DNA of 64,000 nt. Source: Rugalucina vietnamica (lineage: Eukaryota; Mollusca; Bivalvia; Lucinida; Lucinidae). Made by a program: the position numbers and the translations under genes. How positions within the stretch are numbered: the first letter of the stretch is position 1; each line of letters begins with the position of its first letter. The stretch covers positions 12,005,548 through 12,069,547 of the forward strand of contig OZ024884.1 in NCBI GenBank assembly GCA_964017185.1, read 5' to 3'. Positions 48,060 through 59,889 of the stretch are shown here, piece by piece. The notes below the pieces were generated by a model. It was not told the origin of the DNA, did not search any database, and saw only the letters and a program-made list of their open reading frames with translations.

Positions 48060-48294
48060 TGAGCCGCCTGATGAGAAAACCAACAATCTGCATAGGCGAA
48101 AACAAAGGCGCAGATCAGCTTCGCAGAAACTGCGAAGCTAATCAGCGCCTTTGTTTTCGCTACACGGATAGTACGATTCCTCTACTTTCTAAATCCAAAA
48201 TTTCCAGTCTCTAGCCATCTTCAGTGCTTTTACAGCTCAGTTTGTGTTGGACCTGTTCGGAAACCACATTGTTGGTTTTCCTACGAGGAGGCTC
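48060..48294 (-). mobile_element. Family B palindromic MITE, full length
   Basis: A reverse-oriented copy: TGAGCCGCCTGATGAGAAAA, CTGCATAGGCGAAAACAAAG, the central CAGCTTCGCAGAAACTGCGA palindrome, and the final CTACGAGGAGGCTCA. Confidence 0.9.
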
Positions 48295-48589
48295 AGATTT
48301 TCTCTGACACATCTCAGAAGGTACTTGATTGTGCAATGCGATTAACTGGTGTGCAATTAGTTGTACAATTTGGAGAACTGTCAAAACAGGTTGTTACGCT
48401 ATTCGGAGAGAAATCGGTGCGCGACTGTAACATTCTCTGATCCTATCTAATCGTTTACAGCGTCATTATTCCCGAGAAAATGCTAAATTGGTCGAATTAA
48501 CTTTAATTTTTGTGGTTTACCTTAAACGTCGAGGTCAACATTTTTTTTTTCAGGCATGTCGGTCGGTGCCAGTTTTATATATCATGAGT

Positions 48590-48672
48590 ATACTGTAGAT
48601 GTCAATGTTTCGTTGAATGTGTTCGAACCCCCGATATTCCGATCCGGTATCCGGCACACTAAGCTACCGCGT
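48590..48672 (-). repeat. tRNA-like sequence (SINE head or pseudogene)
   Basis: On the minus strand, CGGTAGCTTAGTGTGCC resembles an A box and GGGGGTTCGAACACA contains a B-box-like GGTTCGAAC about 40 nt later. The arms do not form a complete cloverleaf. No SINE body or tail could be traced with confidence. Confidence 0.4.
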
Positions 48673-48679
48673 TCCTCTG

Positions 48680-49923
48680 AAATGTTCGAATTTAAAGTGC
48701 TGAAATTGTAAAAGGAAGCGACCATCAGGAACTGTTGCATTCTGAGCCCATTCCCAACCTTAAATCCGAGGTGGGCAACATAAGGTGCTTTGAACATACG
48801 GTCTGCTGAGGTGTAAACGGAAAATTTAAAGAAAAATTTAATGATCAAATATTAGATCGCCTGCAAAATGCCAGATCCTCGTAAAGCCATTTTCTGTCGG
48901 TATGCCTGGCTGTTAATTGATTTTAAAAAAATAATCTAAACGGCTTGGTCGCAACGTCAAAATTTCATCAAATTTAAGATTATAAAAAAGGCATACAAAG
49001 GGGGTTTAATGATACTGCTCCTGAGAGATAAATGCAACATCCCTTGCATATCGCCAGCTAGTCTATTGCTTTTCTCCTACCATAGAATTTGAAAGGCACT
49101 CGTATCTGTGGCATCCATTGCATCGTTCACACGTGAACAAAACGTCATTTTGATAAATGTCAAATTGAAGTCATGGATAATATCATGACCTGGAATCTCA
49201 AGACGCAACAGTTTGCTCTAAAACGCATTTTGATATCATCTGAACTTGCATTATCAGAAAGACTGGAAGAAGAATCTATTAGATAATAATAAATTAACAC
49301 AGGTGGTTCTACCGTATGTTTTGTTTTGACACATGATTAATGTGAACCTAAACAAAATCTTTGATAAGAAAAACGCAGTAAGTCAAACTGTTTATTGGTT
49401 TGTGAAAATTATACGCTTACATAAACTCGAATTTGGCATCCAGTCTTCTCTTAAGAAAATTGACGGTTTGCAAAACATAAAAATATCATCTAATATAAAG
49501 CGATGTCCGAATTTCACTAATATTACAAGCTACAGAAATGCATATAATGCAAACATCCTAGAAAGAGAGCAGAGTTACATGTAGAACGGTAGGCGATAGA
49601 TAACTCGGTTGAGTTTAGAAACAACAAAAACAGAGAGACAACATGTCAAAATATTACAACACTTTTCCTAATCTTTGCAACAGTAAAAAAAAATAATGTT
49701 TTCTCTGCATAAAATAACTGTAAGATTATTTTTGTTGCCTTAAGTACGCCAAAGATTAGCCTAGCCATTAGGCGTTAAAATGACAACTGCAAAGTTCAAA
49801 TCTTTTATACAAAATGTACATTATTTGGACATAATATGAGTCTACTCCTCTGTCTCGATTTTAAATGTTCATCAGAAAATATCCGGTGCTCTAACTTTAA
49901 AGAAAAGACAATCTAAACTTACG
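48680..49923. other. No gene recognised
   Basis: No domain-bearing frame. The 83-codon frame at 49333-49584 has AT-driven composition and no splice support. Confidence 0.45.

Positions 49924-49957
<34 letters not shown>
49924..49957 (+). repeat. Poly(A) tract, about 34 nt
   Basis: A pure A run that may mark an old retroposon 3' end. The sequence upstream was not recognised. Confidence 0.9.
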
Positions 49958-49959
<2 letters not shown>

Positions 49960-50265
49960 CAACTTGAATTTTAGTGTTATTCCATTGTTTCTGCAAGACT
50001 GCAAGAAGCGCTCGCAGAAAACTCAAAAAAATGGAATGTTTGAACAGTGATCCCTATCATACGTTGAGTAGTATATTATTGTCAATCAATATATCGTACT
50101 ATAGGGGATGACAGGTCAGAAATAATAACAGGTCAGAAATAGAGGATCAAAGGACAAGAATTTTGCACTGAAGATTAGAATTAAGATATGAAAGTTTAGA
50201 TGGCCTATTTTGCACCTGATAGGAAAACTGTTGTAAGCTCCATAAACGTACGACAAGCCGTGTTT

Positions 50266-50533
50266 AGGCGATACTTCTGTTGTTGCTCTAATTGTTTTAT
50301 GTTTTGGTGCTGTACATTTTTGTTCTGTTTGCACCTTATGTACGTTTATCGTAGTTAAGTTTGGGTAACTGAGTGGTCGTCTATTGGGAAATAGCTGCTC
50401 ATTCGGCTTACAATATGTTTTCTTAGTATAAGTACCCAACTGTCAATTTAGTTTTTTTCCACCTCGGCTTTTGGGATGGGAATTTCTTTCTGATTGCGCC
50501 ATTTCCTGATCATTGTCTCCTTTTACCTTTTTA
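50266..50533 (+). mobile_element. Family D element
   Basis: GGCGATACTTCTGTTGTTGC, GTCTATTGGGAAATAGCTGC, ATTCGGCTTACAATATG and TTTCTTTCTGATTGCGCCAT, with ATTTCCTGATCATTGTCTCC and TTTTACCTTTTTA at the end. Confidence 0.8.
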
Positions 50534-51221
50534 GTTGTGCAGTCCATGGCAAGAGTGGATAAAAACACAAGATCGAGCACGCCCATTGATTTAGTAAATT
50601 CAAACATGCTTAATTTTAGCTTTTTGTCTACTGCTGATAGAACTAGTTACAGTTACACGCATAGCGTACATAACTCTCTTCACTATGAAAATTTGTCTTG
50701 GAAAATAGCCATGACATCTACATAAGTGATAGAGTCATCTTGACTGAAGACAAGAAACGAGTTTCTTTCACGTTAACAGTAGATGCATTCTAACCAGCAT
50801 GAACAATATAATATGACCAGATAGAGTTGATATTGAGTAAGAAGTCGCAATGTATTGTGTACACAAAGATTAAACGTGTCGGTTATTTAATATGGCAGGA
50901 ATACTAGTACATGTACATAAATGTATATAACTTATAATGTCTGTGAACTCGTGGTACCAAACGTTGTATAGGAATTACTTTTGTCTCTTTTGTTTAAAAA
51001 TTATGAGTGTCATCTGATAAATTATGAGAGCGGTTAGTTATGACACTTAAATTACTAAGAATCAACGATCTAAAATAGTAAAAAACAGAACCCTCTACGA
51101 TTGCAAAAATAAAATATTTTCATTATGAATACTGTACTTTAAACAATTTGCTTGAATTTGAAGGTACCTCTAATTGCAGTTTCTGCTATTTGAACCAAAC
51201 GCTCTTTTTACATACATTTAT
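50534..51221. other. No gene recognised
   Basis: AT-rich DNA; the 70-codon frame starting in the D end at 50513 has no support. Confidence 0.45.
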
Positions 51222-51497
51222 CATTACGAAAACTTGCCCATGCAATATACAGAGATTTTTAGAACTGTAAAAGTAAATAAAATCATTCGAAAAAAATTGG
51301 TATTTTTAACATTTTTCTAAAACATTGATTGTGGGTACACGTTAAAACCGCTTCGGTGAAGCAGTTCTAATGAGTACCCACAATCTACGTTTTGGATCAG
51401 AATTAAGAAAATTTGTATACCCCTTTATATTCCAGTTTTACTACATGTATATAAAATTCGGGTTTAGGTAGATATTCATGGACATGTTTTCCTGATG
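51222..51497 (-). mobile_element. Family A palindromic element, full length
   Basis: CATTACGAAAACTTGCCC to GGACATGTTTTCCTGATG with a more diverged centre (AAAACCGCTTCGGTGAAGCA). Confidence 0.9.
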
Positions 51498-52064
51498 GTG
51501 AGGAAGTTATACTCATTGAGTGAAATAAAAAGCCAGCAAAGACCAGAAACAGGCGTTCATGAAATCAAAGCAAGAAATAACCAAAATAACAAATAACCAA
51601 AATAACAAATACTTACTGAAACAATGAGAACAATATGTTATTCTTGTTACCACCTCCTTTTCCTCTTGACCACTCAGTTACAAGAAAAGGCATGCCTGAA
51701 TAAATCTTTTCTTATCTTATATTATGCCATTTTTTTTTTTTTAATTTTTAATCAGAAATACCGTCTTTTTGGTATTCATCATGCGGTGTTTTCGATATTA
51801 CATGTATCAATGTCCGCTCCTGCTATTAAATCGAAAAGGATACATGTATCAGCAACATATGTCTTTGGAATTACATGCAAATCCAGTCAGATAAATATAA
51901 TTTCGTTGTACATTAATTTTGAGGTGATAAATATATATACCTATCAAAAGGGTATTTACCAAGGCTTAAGCAGGTGTCAGAAAAAAAATACCTAACTGAA
52001 TTAAGTGTCACATTGGTTTTGATGTAAAACGTTTCGCAGACATATTCTTAGGTTAGTGTGTACA
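51498..52064. other. No gene recognised
   Basis: The 123-codon frame at 51624-51995 is AT-rich with hydrophobic runs and no recognisable domain; there is no splice or conservation evidence for it. Confidence 0.4.
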
Positions 52065-54424
52065 CACCGTTCATCCAGATAAAACAAACGCGGAAAGGTC
52101 TTCCAAACGCGGATATAAACAATAGTATTTTGAATGGCGGGGGAAAAGATTGAGTATTTATTATCTTTAATGATAACGAATATCGGTTGAGTTGATTTTT
52201 GTTTGTCATACAATGAAAAAGTACATAACTTTGCAAATGTTTACCTAAAATCATGTCTCATAAATCTTATTAGTTAGTGAAATATTGGCTTCTAAATCTG
52301 ACTTGGATGCACGAAAAGAGAACAATCTTGGTAAGAATGTCTGTAAATCATTATTAAAACACGAAAATATGACCAAATTGATGTTTTTCGGAGGATCGGG
52401 GATAGCTTCAAGTGTTGCCTTTACAAGAACCCACGCAAAATTATAGAAAGAGAATAAGAACTATTTGAAATAGGGTACTCTCATTTGATATGGTGCAACT
52501 TATCACGGTTCAAATTCTCAAGCAGGTGAAACAAACTCGGACCATTCGGTGCAACAAACACGGATAATGAAAACCAATTTATTGTCTGATTTGAAGGAAA
52601 ACTGGCTGCAATCATTGTTAAAGCCAATTTTATATGATTTAGAGTCCATAAATGGTTTGTTTAAGACCAATTATTGCTTAATATGGCGTGATAAAACCAC
52701 AAGGAGCGTGGATAAGCACTTTCACTACGCTTTGGCCACGACGTTAGGAAACCATGTTAACATGTATTATAAAGCGAGAGTCGCATAAAGAAGCTGCATG
52801 TTAACCGAGAATTTGTCCGAACTTTTGTTTCAGTTCTTTAAATTCGAGATTTAAAAGCCTTTGCTAGCCTCATGCAGTTTGATAGTGTCAGATATGGTCA
52901 AAGCACCAAATGCTTCCGCCTTTCCTATTCAAACATCAACTCTTTTACGCATGTCGATTATTACATGTAAACATATGGTGTAATGTAGGTATGCATTTCT
53001 TTCATGAAGATATGGTCAAGAATATAATTATCATCATTGTCTCTCTTGAAGTGAAAGCCTTTGTGGAAGGCCCTCTATGACAACATGTGAAACAAATTAT
53101 AAATACAAACGTACGTGGACTACGTAGATCCAAAAAGAGCAGTTATTAGTGGTGAAAGGAATGTGCACAAAGAACTCGTTACCATGCCCCTGGAAGGCTA
53201 TGGTGTGAAATATGACCGACCGTCTCTATATGACCTTGTCTGTTGATCCTGTATTTTTAGTTTAAACATATTTTATTCAGATTCACAAATAACATGTCTA
53301 TATACAGTGGCTAAAGGTACATGACGAAAAGGATGAGAACGAAAGCAGAGCTTATAGAGTTCTTCTCCATGCAAATGTAGATCCTGATCCGGCGAGGTCG
53401 GGTTGGGGGGACAGTCTGGCACCAGGGTTTTGTCTTTGAGCAAGGCATTTTAATTTCCGTAGAACTGGTTGGTACCCAGGAAGTAGATCAGCTGGCTAGC
53501 CTTCACTCCGCTCCACTTCGGTACCTAGTTCCACTTTTGCTAGACGGTGTGGAGTATAACGAAACACCGATGGGAATACCCCGTCTACCCAGGAAGCGGC
53601 GGTTCCTTCCTGACACGACTGTTAACTGGGATGTGTATTCACAACACAAACATACACACAAATACCTTTACATGTGTATATATGTATATTGTTTCTCTGA
53701 TTCTACGAAATAATATCCATAGAAAAAAGCTGTTAGCAGATATGTTATGATATGGTGTTATATGTTATATGCCATCCCTGAATTCGATCATAAATCAGGT
53801 GAATAACCGACTGAAAAGTCAACAGCATGCATTTATAGTACGTTTACTGTATAATGATCTAGATTCTTCATTGTATTTTAATTAGAAAGCTTTCTGTCAG
53901 TGTTTTGCACGTTAAAACCAGATTTTCGAATCCGTGTTTGTTTTACCCAAATTATGTGGACCATCCGCGTTGTGTAGTATCAACGTCCGTGGTAAGTTGT
54001 ACCTTGAAGTAAACAAGGCTGATTTTTAAACATGGATATCGACACCCCAAAAAACCTTTCAAGTTTGACGCATGGTATAAATATATCCCATAGATGTCGA
54101 AAATTAGATTTGAAGAGATATTTGCACGCAATCAAACAAATGAATTCTACAAATATGAAAAGTGTCGGGAAGTAGGCGAGAAAATTACGATTTACGAATA
54201 AAAATCGCTTGTATCTACTGTTTACAGAAATCTTTTGTTATGACACTGTACCATTCTCAAGATAAACCATTTCGCATCAGTTCTGCATAAACACATTTTA
54301 TATAGAAATAATTTAAATGCTATATGTTTATGTTTTCTTACCTTGTGTATTCCTGCGATACAATTGTTTATATCCGCGTTTGGAAGACCTTTCCGCGTTT
54401 GCTGTATCTGGATGAACGGTGTGG
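52065..54424. mobile_element. Large inverted repeat, about 2.36 kb overall
   Basis: CACCGTTCATCCAGATA followed by CGCGGAAAGGTCTTCCAAAC and GCGGATATAAACAAT (52065-52134) is matched in reverse complement at 54355-54424. A second matching stretch, AACAAACACGGAT near 52551 and its inverse near 53937, with weaker similarity around it, suggests arms up to about 500 bp. The 1.3-kb interior has short frames only (such as 52549-52788). A transposon relic or an old inverted duplication are both possible. Confidence 0.65.
53479..53575 (-). repeat. Dispersed block shared with 25803-25902
   Basis: GTAGATCAGCTGGCTAGCCT, CACTCCGCTCCACTTCGGTA and AACACCGATGGGAATACC are the inverse of the block at 25803. The preceding CCAGGGTTTTGTCTTTGAGC may belong to the same repeat. 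Confidence 0.6.
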
Positions 54425-54600
54425 TGTAAGGAGCATTGTGCCTACACAAAATATGTTTTTGAAAGTTTATTTCGTGGTCTTTAAAACTGTTTACAGTAGA
54501 TTTTGTCTGGACAAAACATATGTTCGACAGTTTATTACGTCGACCTTATACTACATTGGTTGCAACCGACAATCAAGAAATAACATTCAAGTCGGACAGA

Positions 54601-54854
54601 CATCACGAAAACATGTCCGTGAAATGTATACCCCCTTGAACCCCACATTTATATAGCTGAAAACTGGGGTATGCAGGGGTATACCTGTTTTTCTTATTTT
54701 TACTCCAAAACATAGATTGTGGGTACTCGTTAGAACCGCCTCGCCTAGGTTTTGAGCAAAAATAAGCAAAACATCATTTTTTTTTCTAATAAAAATTTTA
54801 AATTTTTACAACTTTAAAAACCTCTGTATATTGCATGGGCAAGTTTTCGTTATG
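54601..54854 (+). mobile_element. Family A palindromic element, central arm deleted
   Basis: CATCACGAAAACATGTCCG to CAAGTTTTCGTTATG. The left central arm ends at GAACCGCCTCGCCTAGG and the return arm up to GTTTTGAGCAAAAATAAG is mostly missing. GA flanks both sides. Confidence 0.9.
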
Positions 54855-55536
54855 GATATACGAGTGGAATGTATGAAGCCGATAAAATAAAAAAGATGCA
54901 CTGTAGGTAAACGTGATTAAAAAGTTCAGATGGGTTTGAGGTCTACATTTGCTGGAAATAGATGGTATCTGTCTGCTCTACAATCAGTAAATGAAGATTA
55001 ATTCATTTTTGTATAGAAAGTAATTCTAACATAAATAATCATAGAACCATCGTAAATGGTGGACCTCATTTTAAGAAAGCATTAGTGCATATTGAATCAG
55101 CTGCATGCAAAACAGCTTTATCCCTCATCGAGGCTTTGAGAAGTGGATACACTGCTTTTGTCTATGAACAAAATTTCTTATTGACTGAATGACCATATAT
55201 TGGTTAACAAGTATAAGCGTTTTCAAAACGTTTGCGATCTCTCAGCACTACTTTCACTGTATAGCCACGTATTAACCCACGGCGATAACTACAGACCGTA
55301 AAGACTCGGACAGCTCGGTTCAATGTGAGCTTTCATACCCGAGCCGGCATGCGGTATTTAGTGTGACCCAGTCGGAGCCTCCTCGTCCAATCAAGTACGA
55401 CCGGAAGTCGTTGGTCGAATAACGACAAGATTCCAACCCTCTTCAATTAAATATGCGTCAGTCTGCCGTGGAAAAGTTAAAGGAAAAACATTCCTTTCAT
55501 ATAAAAACCTTAGTTGTTTACTTGGGTGGTGATGTA
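54855..55536. other. No gene recognised
   Basis: No exon found. A GC-richer patch at about 55260-55440 is unassigned. Confidence 0.4.
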
Positions 55537-55616
55537 CATTACGAAATCTTGCAAATGCAATATATATATATTTTCTCTTGAACCTTCAAAACTGAGACTG
55601 ACATGTTTTCCTGGTG
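55537..55616 (-). mobile_element. Family A mini-derivative, 80 bp
   Basis: Both ends are kept (CATTACGAAATCTTGCAAAT and CTGACATGTTTTCCTGGTG) but almost all of the interior is deleted. GCAATATATATATATTTT shows a small TA expansion at the same site as in the 21942 copy. Confidence 0.75.
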
Positions 55617-56039
55617 CGTTTTCAGCACATTTCAGTTGATATTATATCCAACAATAAATGGGGTGGGGGGGGGGGGTGCATGCTGACATTCCAAAATCTG
55701 TTGATAGGGGCATTTAATAGCAATGCATAGATAAAAACGTAACTTAAACGTGGCCAGTCTTTTCAACCCTGTAAGGCCTGTCATGTCGGGCAGAGATGGT
55801 CTTGTTGATATGCTTTTTGCTTTGCACCATGGTCCATCATGAGTATGATCTTTGCAATGCCATTATAAATACAGAGCGAAACGTTGTGTGGGGTTGTTGG
55901 GATAAAAGTTGGATTAATTTTAATGATGGTTATTTAAAACACTGATGATGCCGTGATAAATTCCTAAAAACGCAGAATGGTGCGAAATTATTTTTTTATA
56001 TAAAATCCTGGATTTAACCAGGATATAATAAAGCTTATT

Positions 56040-56317
56040 CATTACGAAAAAATGCCCATATGATAAACAGTAATTATTTTCAGGTCAAAAATCGATAATT
56101 TCAGAGGAAAATTTTTGATATTTTTCTTATTTTTGCTCAAAACATAGATTGTGGGTACACGTTAGAACCGCCTCGCCGAGACGGTTCTAACGAGTACCCA
56201 CAATCTATGTTTTGGAGCAAAAATAAGAAATATAGGTAAACCCCTCCATACCCCAATTTTGCTATATAAAAGTGGGGTATAAGGGGGTATTCATGTCACA
56301 GACATGTTTTCCTGATG
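56040..56317 (-). mobile_element. Family A palindromic element, full length
   Basis: CATTACGAAAAAATGCCCAT to CAGACATGTTTTCCTGATG with a complete centre. It is inserted in a family G unit; TT lies on both sides. Confidence 0.9.
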
Positions 56318-56531
56318 TTTGGTGCTGAGCGCAGTAACAAGATTGCACACACGTTAACAGCGAAAGCAGATAAAAACATTGGCCAACGTGACTGATTCGT
56401 TCTTTGCGTCCTTCTTAATCTCTATATTGGCCAGTGTGGCCAAGCTTATTCTTCCAACTCTTTCACAATGCAAATCGATCGCCATTTACTCTTGTCAATC
56501 TGAAAAGAGCCAATGGTCATGTCGGGCCGAG

Positions 56532-56796
56532 GTGGTCTTTTTGTTTTATGTCTTGGTGTTTAAAAACTTTTTGTGCTGTTGGCGCCTTATGTACTGTATG
56601 TTTTCATATTTTTAGTTAAGTTAAGGTAACTGAGTGGCCACCTATTGGGAAAATAGCTGCTCATTCGGCTTACGATATGTTTCATGGTGTAGAGTGCCTG
56701 ATTGTTGGTTTGGTTTTTTCCCGCCTCGGTTTTTGGAGTGAGAATCTTTTTCTGATTGCGCCTGTTCCTGATCTTTGCCTACTTGTACCTTTTTAT
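56532..56796 (+). mobile_element. Family D element
   Basis: GGTGGTCTTTTTGTTTTATG, TGGCCACCTATTGGGAAAAT, CATTCGGCTTACGATATG and TTTCTGATTGCGCCTGTTCC to CTACTTGTACCTTTTTATG. It replaces part of a family G unit after GGTGGTCTT and is very close to the copy at 39184. Confidence 0.8.
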
Positions 56797-57204
56797 GGAT
56801 ATGTAATTCTATTCGCATCATGCTCCATATATTAGGAACTTGCGATCTTTGCAACGTCATTATAGATGTAGAACGAAGCAATGTGGGGTTGTTGCGATAG
56901 AATTTTAATTTTTTTAATGATAGTAATGTAAAGCATGCTGTGATAAAAATCCCTTAAACGCAGAATGGTGCGAAATTATCTTTGTTTAGTAAATACTGGA
57001 TTTAACAAGGATATTATGAAGCTCAGTGAAAGTGCCGAATTAGGAGTTAAGCTTTTATTTTATCAACAAAATGTTACAACAGTAATATTTTGGTGTATCT
57101 TTTCTGGTGCTCAAATATGCAGTTTCTCCATTGTAGATGATTAACCACCACAACTCATTGGATAACCGTATATAGCTTATATTAAAGTACGTAATAATAG
57201 TATT

Positions 57205-57300
57205 CCCAGCAGGCACATGACGTCAGAATGACGTCAGATCGACGTCGATGCGACGTCATGACGTCGCATCGACGTTGATATGACGTCATTCTGACGTCAT
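57205..57300. repeat. Family F palindrome, right end truncated
   Basis: CCCAGCAGGCACATGACGTC at the left and the same GACGTCATGACGTC centre, but the sequence leaves the palindrome at ATTCTGACGTCAT, lacking the terminal GTGCCTGCTGGG. Confidence 0.85.
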
Positions 57301-57540
57301 GATTACTTTAGAAAATTTCACCTGATATTTTGAATCTCAGTGCATTGAACATAGATGACCTATAATATATTTTCCGTGGCGTTGACTGAGTGCATTTATT
57401 ATGATTTATTATAAATCGCGAATAGCTCCGGTTACCATTGCCAGTTATTTTTAAACAAATCTTTTTAAACAAATCTATCCAAAACATTACCAGACGATTT
57501 AACCCGTGTTAAAATACACCCATGATGTCATCCTTTTATA

Positions 57541-57600
57541 AAAACTGTCCATTATTTTTCGGGAATGGACAGTTTAGTGTCCATTATTTTTCGCATGAGC
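57541..57600. repeat. Short hairpin related to the 59742 foldback
   Basis: AAACTGTCCATTATTTTTCG and GGAATGGACAGTTT form an inverted pair, and GTCCATTATTTTTCG occurs again just after. The CCATTATTTTTC.GGAATGGA core is shared with 59742-59844. Confidence 0.6.
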
Positions 57601-58386
57601 TCGTGTGAGCACAAAAGTCATGGTCACCAATGAAGTGTTCATTTTCCCTTTGCTGCACCCCAAAATAATATGTTCGCTATGTTCAAAGACATTAAATTTT
57701 GTGCAGACTGATTGGAAGCTTTTCTAGCAAATGGTTTAGAATCTACCTAATATTAAACACAATTTCTTCCTAGTATTTGAAATCCTTTGCGATGAAATAG
57801 TCGGTATCATAAATTCCCCAAAACGTTATATCCAACGAATCATCGCATATTTCTGTATGAAAAAGGTTCTTGCTCCCTGGTTTCATTGTTAGAAGGTTAG
57901 GGTTAGTGTGAGGTGAATGAGAAACCTGGCAGTAGGAACAGACTTCACACAGTTATTTATGACCAGCAGTTTCCCCCCAAAAGAGCCGGGCATTATAATG
58001 GTCCTCTGTCTTTCGAGCATGGAGATTAGCCCTTAACAGATCCATGTACGCTGTCTCATCGATTAACACACATTATGTATTTATACAAAATCATAATTAA
58101 ATGGTATTGAACATAGACACTACGTTTAACGACGTGTAAAAAGGGAAACTACTGTGAATGCTCTATTTGTACATGGATGCACGAGAAAGTAATAACATCG
58201 TTCACAGTTAGTTTCCTCGTTATGTCCGTAGTGACGTAGAAACATGGCGGCAGTTAGTTGTTGTCTTTAACGAGACTGTTATTTGAGGCTTATTCTAGTA
58301 GTTTGGACTATCTTTTTGGAACTTTTGTTCCCGTGGTAAAGTGACTAGTTATACTGGATTAAGATAATCTACAGAATGGCTTCTAA

Positions 58387-59268
58387 CGGTATGTTACAAG
58401 GCTGGAGTACTGTGACAAAGAAAATGCCACGTCGAGGGCAAAATACCATCTTGCCAAAAAAATTCATAAAAATAATCCGTCACGTACTAATAAAACTACC
58501 TTGGTTAATGCAAGCAAAAAATATAAATCAACCATGAATGCTCATATTAATAAGTCTAAAAGTAACGCACAACACAAATTGCGAAACCTACAAAGTAAAA
58601 GCCCTAAAGCATACTGGAAGATTTTAAACACGTTTGACAAACGTAGCGAGTCTACCGATATAACTATTGATGCCCTTTATAATTTCTTTAAAGAACTAAA
58701 TGCTGAAACAAACATCGGTAATTATGAGCACAAATGGATAAAGTGTATTAAAGAAATTCTTATATCGGTAGGGAAAATGGGCTTGTTCGATGCTAGTTAT
58801 ATCAATAATCCAAAGTCGACTAAAGCTTGTATAAGCAGACTTCTAAATGATCTCTATATACATCATTGGAATAATGAACTTAATAAGTCCTCTAAAGGAA
58901 AAACGTATGCACTTTTCAAACAAACAATAGCTCTAGAACACTATTTAATTGCTTTACCGAAAAATGTATATATGCAACTCTGTAAATTCCGTACTGATAA
59001 TCATAAGCTCCCAGTCGAAACAGGCAGGTGGGATGACATAGCACATAACGAAAGGACATGCACTTTATGTAATTCTGACGTTGGTGACAAATTTCATTAT
59101 TTGTTCGCATGTCCCTCTTTTGAAAATGAGCGAAAATTGTATTTGAAACAATACTTTTATAGGCGACCAAATATATTAAAGTTTTCCGAGCTGATCTCTA
59201 CCAGAAACACGACCAGGTTGAAAATGCTTTCTAAATTTGTTGACTGCATAATGAAGAAATTTTCATGA
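58387..59268 (+). pseudogene. LINE ORF2 remnant: linker fused to C-terminal zinc-knuckle region
   Basis: A 294-codon open frame. The first part, ASKKYKSTMNAHINKSKSNA and LRNLQSKSPKAYWKILNTF, is the basic linker that normally follows the endonuclease domain. The last part has LPVETGRWDDIAHNERTCTL then CNSDVGDKFHYLFACPSFEN, a C-x2-C-x9-H-x4-C cysteine/histidine cluster that ends many LINE ORF2 proteins. No reverse-transcriptase motif (such as the FxDD core) lies between, so several hundred residues were deleted in frame at about residue 100 of the open frame. The 5' ATG frame at 58376 is out of phase with it. Confidence 0.75.
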
Positions 59269-59557
59269 TGTCATTTAGATTTATACATGATATGACATTG
59301 CATTCATATTTCTGAAAGTCATTTTTGCTATTATTTTGCTCTGTGACAAAATTGAACTGTCAGTTTTCTTTTGTGCACTCCATGTATGTGTTTGTAGCTT
59401 TTTCCAGTAAACCAGCATTGCAAGTTAAGTAAGTAAATTTCGAACATTCTGAGTACCGAAAATGTTTTACGTCATCTTACATAATATATTGTACTTTGTT
59501 TCACATGTTTTCTCTTATGCCATAGGTGTGGCCTGAGAATGTTATTTCATGAATAAA

Positions 59558-59586
59558 GTTCTGTTCTGTTCTGTTCTGTTCTGTTC
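59558..59586 (+). repeat. (TTCTG)n tail of the LINE
   Basis: Five to six TTCTG units directly after GAATAAAG; the last is altered (TTCCG). It marks the 3' end of the retroelement. Confidence 0.85.
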
Positions 59587-59741
59587 CGTGGGATAGTTTG
59601 ACCAACATATCATGTCGCGAGAAAAGAAAATTAAGCGGAAATATGTTGTGCAAGGTCTGGTCAACCGGCTTGCTGTCTAAAGATTAAAAGCGCTTGTTTA
59701 ACGAAACAAAGGCGCCAGTCTATGGTGTATTTTAAGTCGGA

Positions 59742-59844
59742 GAAAGTCCGAGTAAGTATCCATTCCTGAAAAATAATGAATCCTCGGCCCCTTCGGGGCC
59801 TCGGATCCATTATTTTTCAGGAATGGATACTTACTCGGACTTTC
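59742..59844. mobile_element. Foldback, 103-bp hairpin
   Basis: GAAAGTCCGAGTAAGTATCC followed by ATTCCTGAAAAATAATG is repeated exactly in inverse on the right. The loop is itself a hairpin (TCGGCCCCTTCGGGGCCTCGG). It sits between the LINE and a family G unit. Confidence 0.9.
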
Positions 59845-59889
59845 TGCTATACATAAATCCAGAAAAAATAGTGTATAAAAAGTGTATTG

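Larger units (their letters stand above)
55720..57520 (+). repeat. Family G units, interrupted by A, D and F elements
   Basis: Parts at 55720-56039, 56318-56531, 56797-57190 and 57301-57520 match units at 59.9-63.0 kb. Examples are CACACGTTAACAGCGAAAGC, GTCATGTCGGGC.GAG.TGGTCTT, AACGCAGAATGGTGCGAAAT, ATATTATGAAGCTCAGTGAA and AACTCATTGGATAACC. The unit is non-coding in all copies. Confidence 0.7.
58230..59586 (+). mobile_element. LINE retrotransposon, internally deleted
   Basis: The 5' leader with ACATGGCGGCAGTTAGTTG precedes an ATG at 58376 (MASNGMLQGWSTVTKK). The linker and C-terminal coding parts follow, then a 3' UTR ending CATGAATAAAG and a (TTCTG)n tail at 59558-59586. Both ends are kept, but the endonuclease and reverse-transcriptase domains are missing. 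The tail and C-terminal motifs fit jockey/CR1-group LINEs of invertebrates. Confidence 0.75.

Noticed and set aside
51624..51995. 123-residue open frame
   Set aside because: Long by local standards but AT-rich, hydrophobic, without domain or splice support.
58376..58500. Host gene starting MASNGMLQGWSTVTKK
   Set aside because: The frame ends quickly and the following in-frame block is LINE linker sequence; it is the 5' coding start of the retroelement.
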